Assembly (NCBI GenBank): GCA_002309715.1
Contig: DBXW01000010.1
Location: forward strand, 17,205 to 29,025
DNA length: 11,821 bases
DNA from: Candidatus Avelusimicrobium cornigerorum
Lineage (GTDB): Bacteria; Elusimicrobiota; Elusimicrobia; Elusimicrobiales; Elusimicrobiaceae
Direction of reading: 5' to 3'
The notes beneath the pieces are model-generated. The model was not told the DNA's origin. It saw only the letters and a program-made list of their open reading frames with translations, and ran no database searches. Both the position numbers and the translations under genes were made by a program. Position 1 is the first letter of the stretch. Each line of letters begins with the position of its first letter. Below are positions 7,808-11,821 of this stretch, piece after piece.

Positions 7808-8125
7808 CTATCTATCCGTTTTATTTTTGTTCGTAATTTCTGCTTCCATCACAATGGTCGGCTTTTCCGTTTTACTGTTGCGATAATTTTCTAAATCTTG
7901 ATGCAAACGAACTAATATCCACACAATAAAGGCTCCGTCATCAGCAATCCCCAATGCCGGAAGCACATCGGGCAAAGCATCAATCGGGCTAACAAAATAC
8001 ACCATACATACAAGCGCCCACAAAAGCGTAGCCCACGGCATTTTATACTTTCCGCGCAAAATAGCCCATACCATCGGGAAAAAAGTAGCAACATCCTGAA
8101 CTATTATTTTAGGACCAAAACTCAT
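7808..8125 (-). CDS. DUF1232 (YkvA-like) small membrane protein
   Basis: A 105-residue protein whose centre carries the DUF1232 hallmark SPIDALPDVLPALGIADD (about residues 46-63). It is preceded by a hydrophobic helix (about 30-45) and followed by a second one (about 64-73). The family is widespread in bacteria and its molecular function is unknown. The hydrophobic helices suggest it sits in or on the inner membrane. The C-terminus (about 80-105) is polar and charged. AAGGAGAG stands just upstream of ATG 8125, a strong ribosome binding site. The gene lies directly ahead of the AsmA-family gene on the same strand (19-base gap), which points to an envelope-related context, but no functional link is established. 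Confidence 0.9.
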   Translation of the reverse strand: MSFGPKIIVQDVATFFPMVWAILRGKYKMPWATLLWALVCMVYFVSPIDALPDVLPALGIADDGAFIVWILVRLHQDLENYRNSKTEKPTIVMEAEITNKNKTDR

Positions 8126-8173
8126 TTTTCTCTCCTTAAATCAGGCACTACCAACAAGTATTTATTTTTAAAA

Positions 8174-8202
8174 CCCGAGAGCGTCGCACTTTCGCTCTCG
8201 GG
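8174..8202 (-). terminator. Rho-independent terminator of the six-helix membrane protein gene
   Basis: A perfect 10-bp GC-rich stem (CCCGAGAGCG with CGCTCTCGGG) and 9-base loop lies about 30 bases past the stop of the minus-strand gene ending at 8233. On that strand it is followed by TTTTAAAAATAAA. This separates the upstream pair of genes from the DUF1232-AsmA pair. The remaining bases to 8126 hold no convincing promoter, so DUF1232 may depend partly on read-through or on an AT-rich promoter I cannot define. Confidence 0.85.
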
Positions 8203-8232
8203 GATATATTCCTTAAATCACATCTAAATAGA

Positions 8233-9330
8233 TTATTTAGACATTTTAATAATGTCGTCATCTCCCTCGGTTTTGGAGCGAGATTTATTTTTTTCTGCTT
8301 CCCATTTACTGCGGTCGGCTTCCATTTGTTTAGCCATTTCGTCATCAAACAAAATTGTCGGCATACGGTCTTCTTCCGTATATTCTACAATGTCCTCGGG
8401 TTTAGGTTGATAGACTTGCTCCAAATGTTGCTCTATAGTTCCCTCGCCTTCTTGTGATTTAATAGACATCTTAAGTACTTGGGATTGTTCCGTTTCTGCT
8501 TCAGAAAGCGCGTGGTCTTGTTCCGCCATGGTCACCTGTGTCTGCGGCAATGCCGTAACTTCTTGAAAAGAACCGTCATCGCTGTAAGTCAAATTTAAGT
8601 AAACCAATATCCAATAAACCCACACCGAAACGCTGATAAATACAAACACAACAAACAAAAGCAAAAATACTAAAATCCAAACCAGCGACGGAGACGCCAA
8701 ATTAAAACTGTCCGCAAAATACAACGGGATTGCCACATACAAGCCGTATCCGCATGCACCTATAAAAGCAATGGGCAAAAGAACAGATACCAGCCAACAC
8801 GTTATCACTTTGAGCAAATGATCCCCGGTTAATTGCCAACTGTGCATCAAGGCACTGATGGGGTTTTCCTCTTGCAAGGCGATAGCCATTGGCGCAAAGC
8901 AAAAACGTAAAAATAAGAACAAACCCAACAACCCAAATACAACTAATACCGCCGTTGAGCGCATTCCGCCCGCTATCACGCCAATAAGTAACCCCGCCAA
9001 AACGACCGTAATTCCTATACATAAATTCAAGATAATTGTATATATAGCCGGAAACACGGAACTGGACATCTTTTCAGTGATGGATACTTGTTGATTTTCA
9101 GCCAAAGCCGCTACCACTTGAAAGGAAACTACCGTCATAAAAACAGAAACGAGGCCCGAAAGTATTTTAATGATAAATACCGGCACGTGCACAAACACCA
9201 ATGCCCCCACGCCAATAGACAACAAAGCGGACACAAAACCCAGCAACAGCAAAGTGCCGATGGAACGGTTCACAAGTTTAAAACTTTCACCAAGTAATGC
9301 TAATACAGATTGTGGTTCTCTTATGTTCAT
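8233..9330 (-). CDS. Six-helix integral membrane protein with long charged cytoplasmic tail
   Basis: Not a named protein. The 365 residues split into a membrane part and a soluble tail. Six predicted helices lie at about 24-47, 52-76, 94-120, 127-148, 173-201 and 216-245. Between helices 4 and 5 is RFCFAPMAIALQEE followed by SALMHSWQLT (residues 142-168). This resembles the conserved segment of the glycerophosphodiester-phosphodiesterase membrane-domain/YciC-like group, where an acidic residue and an S-W-x-L-T motif follow a proline. Residues ~250-365 have no hydrophobic segment and are rich in Glu, Asp, Gln and Lys, ending DDDIIKMSK; with six helices and a basic-neutral N-terminus they are probably cytoplasmic. 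The start has only a weak AGGG about ten bases upstream. A perfect TATAAT lies at 9351-9356, and a terminator follows the gene. The family resemblance is moderate and the substrate or role is unknown. Confidence 0.85.
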   Translation of the reverse strand: MNIREPQSVLALLGESFKLVNRSIGTLLLLGFVSALLSIGVGALVFVHVPVFIIKILSGLVSVFMTVVSFQVVAALAENQQVSITEKMSSSVFPAIYTIILNLCIGITVVLAGLLIGVIAGGMRSTAVLVVFGLLGLFLFLRFCFAPMAIALQEENPISALMHSWQLTGDHLLKVITCWLVSVLLPIAFIGACGYGLYVAIPLYFADSFNLASPSLVWILVFLLLFVVFVFISVSVWVYWILVYLNLTYSDDGSFQEVTALPQTQVTMAEQDHALSEAETEQSQVLKMSIKSQEGEGTIEQHLEQVYQPKPEDIVEYTEEDRMPTILFDDEMAKQMEADRSKWEAEKNKSRSKTEGDDDIIKMSK

Positions 9331-9350
9331 AAGTATAGCCCTGTGTTTTT

Positions 9351-9356
9351 ATTATA
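9351..9356 (-). promoter_or_regulatory. Candidate -10 element upstream of the six-helix membrane protein gene
   Basis: TATAAT, a perfect -10 hexamer on the minus strand, lies 20 bases upstream of ATG 9330, giving a short leader. No good -35 is present at 16-18 bases. A TTGTCA is nearby but only 8 bases away. Support is therefore the hexamer and its position only. Confidence 0.4.
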
Positions 9357-9391
9357 CTAAAAAATGACAAGACCGACGTACTTTCCTTTTG

Positions 9392-10567
9392 TTAGAATCG
9401 CTGTTTAAGTGCTTGCCCGGCCGCGAACCCGCTGGCCCACGCCCAGTGCAAATTAAAACCGCCTAAATTCCCGGTAACATCCAAAAGTTCCCCTGTCACA
9501 AATAAATTGGGCACGCTACGCACTTCCATCGTAGTAGGGTCAATCGTACGCGTATCTATCCCGCCCGCGGTGGCTTCCGCCTTGGTATATCCGGCTGTAC
9601 CGGAAGGGAAAAAAGTAAAATGATGCAACGTGCGTGCGACTTCTTGCAATTTCACACGGGTAGCATCCGCTAATGGTCCGTCATACGCAGACAAAAGCGT
9701 CTTGGCCATTTTATTTGGTAAATAAGACGAAAAAACCCCGCTAATAGTTTGGGTAGAATTTTTATGGACCGCCAAAATTTCAGCGGCATTTTTGCCGGGC
9801 AAGAAATCAATTTCCACCGGCTCTTGCGGCTTCCAAAACAGTGACATTTTAAGCACTGCCGGGCCACTTATTCCGTTGTGTGTAAAAAGCAGCGGCCCTT
9901 GAAAACGCTTTTTTCCCTGACGGATTACTACTTCTGCGCTGCTTCCCGTCAGCGTTTCCCCCAGCCCGCGTAACGATTTATCAAACGACAGCCCACATAA
10001 AACCGGGTGCTGTTCCACGACTGCCAAGCCGAATTTCCGCGCCATTTTAATTCCGAAAGGCCCCGCACCCAGCGCCGGGAAAGATAATCCCCCACAGGCA
10101 AGCACCACGTGCGCGGCGCGCACGGGCCCGTTAGAGGTATTCAGTAAAAATCCGCCGGGCTCTTTTTCAATGTCCAACACCCGCACACCGAGTGCCAAAG
10201 CGGTATGGTGTATTTTAGCGCGGTTTACTAAAAATCGCACAATATCACCGGCCTTTTGACCGAAGAGTTGTCCGTTTTCGCACGCTTGCCAAGGAATATG
10301 AAATTCATCTAACAACGTCGTAAAATCTTGCGGTTTAAAAGCCGCTAAAGCATTTTTACAAAAGTGTTTGTTTTGGCTCAGGTAATCGGCCGCAGAAACA
10401 CACCCATTAGAAAAATTACACCTTCCACCGCCGGAAACACTTACTTTGCGTGCAGGTTTATCGTTAGCATCTAACACAATTTTAGACGCATCAAAACTGC
10501 CGGCACAAAACAGTCCGCTTGCACCCGCCCCCACAATGGCCGTATGAAACAATTGTTCCTTTTTCAT
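9392..10567 (-). CDS. HI0933/YhiN-family FAD-dependent oxidoreductase
   Basis: A 391-residue flavoprotein of the HI0933-like family (YhiN, BaiN relatives). The reaction is unknown for most members; BaiN has been linked to bile-acid reduction in gut clostridia, but that should not be carried over here. The dinucleotide fold opens with GAGASG (13-18) and an acidic residue, D33, at the end of the second strand. It is followed by the family signature SGGGRCNFSN (45-54). Other matches are VVLACGGLSFPALGAGPFG, FTHNGISGPA and the C-terminal GNLGGFNLHWAWASGFAAG, which closes over FAD. The segment between the glycine motif and GGGRCN is several residues shorter than usual. No Shine-Dalgarno precedes ATG 10567, and the message may be leaderless. 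The gene is divergent from perR with 59 bases between starts. The six-helix membrane gene follows after 61 bases without a clear terminator. Confidence 0.93.
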   Translation of the reverse strand: MKKEQLFHTAIVGAGASGLFCAGSFDASKIVLDANDKPARKVSVSGGGRCNFSNGCVSAADYLSQNKHFCKNALAAFKPQDFTTLLDEFHIPWQACENGQLFGQKAGDIVRFLVNRAKIHHTALALGVRVLDIEKEPGGFLLNTSNGPVRAAHVVLACGGLSFPALGAGPFGIKMARKFGLAVVEQHPVLCGLSFDKSLRGLGETLTGSSAEVVIRQGKKRFQGPLLFTHNGISGPAVLKMSLFWKPQEPVEIDFLPGKNAAEILAVHKNSTQTISGVFSSYLPNKMAKTLLSAYDGPLADATRVKLQEVARTLHHFTFFPSGTAGYTKAEATAGGIDTRTIDPTTMEVRSVPNLFVTGELLDVTGNLGGFNLHWAWASGFAAGQALKQRF

Positions 10568-10573
10568 CTGAAA

Positions 10574-10597
10574 TATAGCATACCAAAATATGATATA
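10574..10597. promoter_or_regulatory. Inverted repeat in the divergent control region, candidate operator
   Basis: TATAGCATA and TATGATATA form 9-base arms with one mismatch around a 6-base spacer. The interval lies between the divergent starts of the flavoprotein gene and perR. The right arm overlaps TATACT (10594-10599), a candidate -10 for perR. The left arm overlaps TATATT and TATGCT on the minus strand, candidates for the flavoprotein gene. No good -35 was found for either. It does not match the Bacillus PerR box closely. A regulator bound here could block both promoters; autoregulation by the adjacent PerR is the natural guess. Confidence 0.45.
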
Positions 10598-10605
10598 CTT
10601 AAGTA
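10596..10605. repeat. Perfect 10-bp palindrome upstream of perR
   Basis: TACTTAAGTA is a perfect palindrome that overlaps the end of the inverted repeat and lies 21 bases before the perR start. It is short and AT-rich, so chance is possible. Its place at the expected transcription start of perR makes it a candidate second operator site. Confidence 0.35.
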
Positions 10606-10626
10606 GGAAATATTACGGATAAGCGT

Positions 10627-11070
10627 ATGGACAAAATGGTTATTTCCGAAGAAGAACTCACCCACCGCTTGGCTGCGTTTGAAGAAAAATGCCGTCGGCG
10701 AGGGCTGCGCGTAACCAATCAACGCCGCGAAATTTTTAAGACGGTAGCCGTTTCTCGTCAACATCCCAGCGCCGAGACTGTTTTTTTAGCCGTACGCCAA
10801 AAAATGCCGCGCATATCTTTGGATACCGTGTACCGCACACTTGCCTCATTGGAAAAAATGGATTTACTCATCCGCGTAGGCACGCCGGAAAAAGAACGCT
10901 TTGACGGTGACTTACGCCCACACGCACATTTTATTTGCACCCGCTGTGCAGAAGTATATGACATTTTTCCATCGGAATTTTCCTATAAAAACCCGACGTC
11001 ATTATCATGCGGAAACATAAAACACGTTAATGTGCAGTTTAAAGGAATTTGTAAACGGTGCCAATCGTAA
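10627..11070 (+). CDS. perR: Fur-family regulator of PerR type
   Basis: A 147-residue Fur-family repressor, predicted to sense peroxide through metal-catalysed oxidation. The N-terminal winged helix (about 8-85) includes RVTNQRREIF and SLDTVYRTL. Aligned by eye with B. subtilis PerR, all five regulatory metal ligands are present: H46, D93 (in RFDGD), H99 and H101 (in PHAHFIC), and D112. The structural zinc site is complete with C104, C107, C142 and C145. The aspartate in the RFD motif favours PerR over Fur. One oddity is R70 after Tyr in the recognition helix, where B. subtilis PerR has Asn and Fur has Arg. A weak GGA (10617-10619) precedes ATG 10627; ATG 10636 is an alternative. Rubrerythrin, a frequent PerR target in anaerobes, begins 39 bases downstream. 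The Fur family is certain and the PerR subtype is likely. Confidence 0.92.
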   Translation: MDKMVISEEELTHRLAAFEEKCRRRGLRVTNQRREIFKTVAVSRQHPSAETVFLAVRQKMPRISLDTVYRTLASLEKMDLLIRVGTPEKERFDGDLRPHAHFICTRCAEVYDIFPSEFSYKNPTSLSCGNIKHVNVQFKGICKRCQS

Positions 11071-11077
11071 CGGTGCC
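11054..11077 (+). repeat. Short direct repeat spanning the perR stop codon
   Basis: AACGGTGCC occurs twice, 15 bases apart start to start: once in the last codons of perR and once just after the stop. It is followed by a run of six T. It does not fold into a good hairpin, so it is not a terminator. It may be chance or a small local duplication. Confidence 0.35.
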
Positions 11078-11109
11078 GTATTTTTTAAAAAAATCAGAAG
11101 GAGACTACT

Positions 11110-11649
11110 ATGGAACTTAAAGGTTCAAAAACTGAAAAAAACCTCATGACGGCTTTTGCCGGGGAATCGCAAGCACGCAACAAATATACGTACTACGCTT
11201 CCAAGGCTAAAAAAGAAGGTTTCGTTCAAATTGCAAAAATTTTTGAAGAAACCGCCAACAACGAGAAAGAACATGCCAAATTGTGGTTTAAAGCATTGCA
11301 CGGCGACGCTATCCCCGAAACCACTGTTAATTTGTTAGACGCGGCCAACGGGGAAAATTACGAGTGGACCGATATGTATGCCCAATTTGCCAAAGAAGCC
11401 AAGGAAGAAGGCTTTGACAAACTGGCGTTTATGTTTGAAGCCGTAGGCAAAATTGAAAAAGCGCACGAAGAACGCTACCGCAAATTGCTTAAGAACATTG
11501 AAACCAACGAAGTGTTCAAAAAAGCCGGTATCGTGATGTGGGAATGTGCCAACTGCGGACATATCGTTATCGGCGAGAAAGCCCCCGAAGTCTGCCCGGT
11601 GTGCAATCACCCGCAAGCGTACTTTATGGTCCGTGCCGAAAACTACTAA
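11110..11649 (+). CDS. rbr: Rubrerythrin
   Basis: Cytoplasmic non-haem iron peroxidase that reduces hydrogen peroxide to water, drawing electrons through its own rubredoxin domain. It is typical of anaerobes. The 179-residue protein has the ferritin-like four-helix domain with diiron ligands E19 (GESQARN), E52 and H55 (ExxH), E85 and D88, and E116 and H119 (ExxH). The C-terminal rubredoxin-like domain has C146-x2-C149 and C162-x2-C165 with the usual W144 before the first pair. D88 sits where Desulfovibrio rubrerythrin has the glutamate that switches ligation (E97), a conservative change. A strong AAGGAG (11098-11103) lies 6 bases before the ATG. The 39-base gap after perR has no terminator, so co-transcription is likely, which would put the gene in a PerR-controlled unit. 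A strong terminator follows. Confidence 0.97.
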   Translation: MELKGSKTEKNLMTAFAGESQARNKYTYYASKAKKEGFVQIAKIFEETANNEKEHAKLWFKALHGDAIPETTVNLLDAANGENYEWTDMYAQFAKEAKEEGFDKLAFMFEAVGKIEKAHEERYRKLLKNIETNEVFKKAGIVMWECANCGHIVIGEKAPEVCPVCNHPQAYFMVRAENY

Positions 11650-11661
11650 TTGTGTTTTTCT

Positions 11662-11692
11662 AAATGCCCCGGGTGCAACACCCGGGGCATTT
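11662..11692 (+). terminator. Strong Rho-independent terminator after rubrerythrin
   Basis: A perfect 14-bp stem (AAATGCCCCGGGTG with CACCCGGGGCATTT) closes a 3-base loop and ends in TTTT at 11691-11694, starting 12 bases past the rubrerythrin stop. It is the most stable hairpin in the window. Confidence 0.95.
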
Positions 11693-11745
11693 TTATGGAG
11701 TTATCCCCAAATGTCACTACCCGGGCTCTCATCCTTATACACTAA

Positions 11746-11778
11746 AAAAGCCACCTGCAAGTGCTGCAAGTGGCTTTT
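11746..11778. terminator. Second terminator hairpin, bidirectional
   Basis: AAAAGCCAC pairs with GTGGCTTTT (9 bp). A mismatch and four more inner pairs follow (TGCA with TGCA). T-runs follow it on the plus strand (TTTTCTTTTT), and the minus strand has GGCTTTTTTAG. It can back up the hairpin at 11662, or end a minus-strand gene entering from the right edge. Bases 11695-11745 between the two hairpins hold nothing I can identify. Confidence 0.85.
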
Positions 11779-11821
11779 CTTTTTATCTTAAGCGGCATTT
11801 TACGGTATTAAAATCTTTACC

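Noticed and set aside
8148..8348. Minus-strand 66-codon frame overlapping the end of the membrane protein gene
   Set aside because: It runs through the terminator hairpin at 8174-8202 and overlaps the real gene in another frame, with no supporting signal.
11783..11821. Possible 3' end of a minus-strand gene at the right edge
   Set aside because: Twelve codons then TAA are open in one frame, and a six-codon alternative ends at 11800. This is too short to call, although the adjacent bidirectional hairpin makes it plausible.

Overview
The window carries ten protein-coding genes, tightly packed, at moderate G+C (roughly mid-40s percent by eye). No RNA gene, mobile element or CRISPR array was seen. 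The gene content fits an anaerobic, diderm, peptidoglycan-making bacterium. An AsmA-family protein suggests an outer membrane, MltG indicates a cell wall, and a PerR/rubrerythrin pair indicates peroxide defence of the anaerobic type. The taxon cannot be fixed from sequence reading alone. Elusimicrobiota from a gut-like habitat is a tentative guess from general gene style, held with low confidence.

Layout. Positions 1-4917 (+) form a compact run: a family 4 uracil-DNA glycosylase cut by the window edge, priA, tyrS and mltG. The gaps are 2, 40 and 0 bases, so this is probably one operon or two joined ones, mixing DNA repair and replication restart, translation and cell wall synthesis. A strong hairpin at 4933-4964 sits between this run and the convergent minus-strand genes. 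Positions 4981-10567 (-) hold five genes. Read in their own direction they are: an HI0933/YhiN-type flavoprotein, a six-helix membrane protein with a long charged tail, a terminator, a small DUF1232 protein, an AsmA-family protein, and an exported protein with a 9-residue tandem repeat. From 10627 the direction switches back to plus, with a PerR-type regulator followed by rubrerythrin and then two successive terminator hairpins.

How the genes relate. PerR and rubrerythrin look like a sensor and effector pair. PerR keeps all the metal ligands of peroxide sensing. The 59-base divergent region upstream holds an inverted repeat that covers candidate -10 elements for both perR and the flavoprotein gene, so one regulator could control both directions. 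The DUF1232, AsmA and exported-repeat genes look like an envelope-related cluster of poorly known function.

The strongest oddity is PriA. The reading frame is intact and all eight zinc cysteines remain. However, the DEEH Walker B motif, the motif V sequence and both arginines of motif VI are changed. This suggests a replication-restart loader that has lost or weakened its helicase activity. The exported repeat protein is the best candidate for something undescribed. No complete new multi-gene system was recognised.
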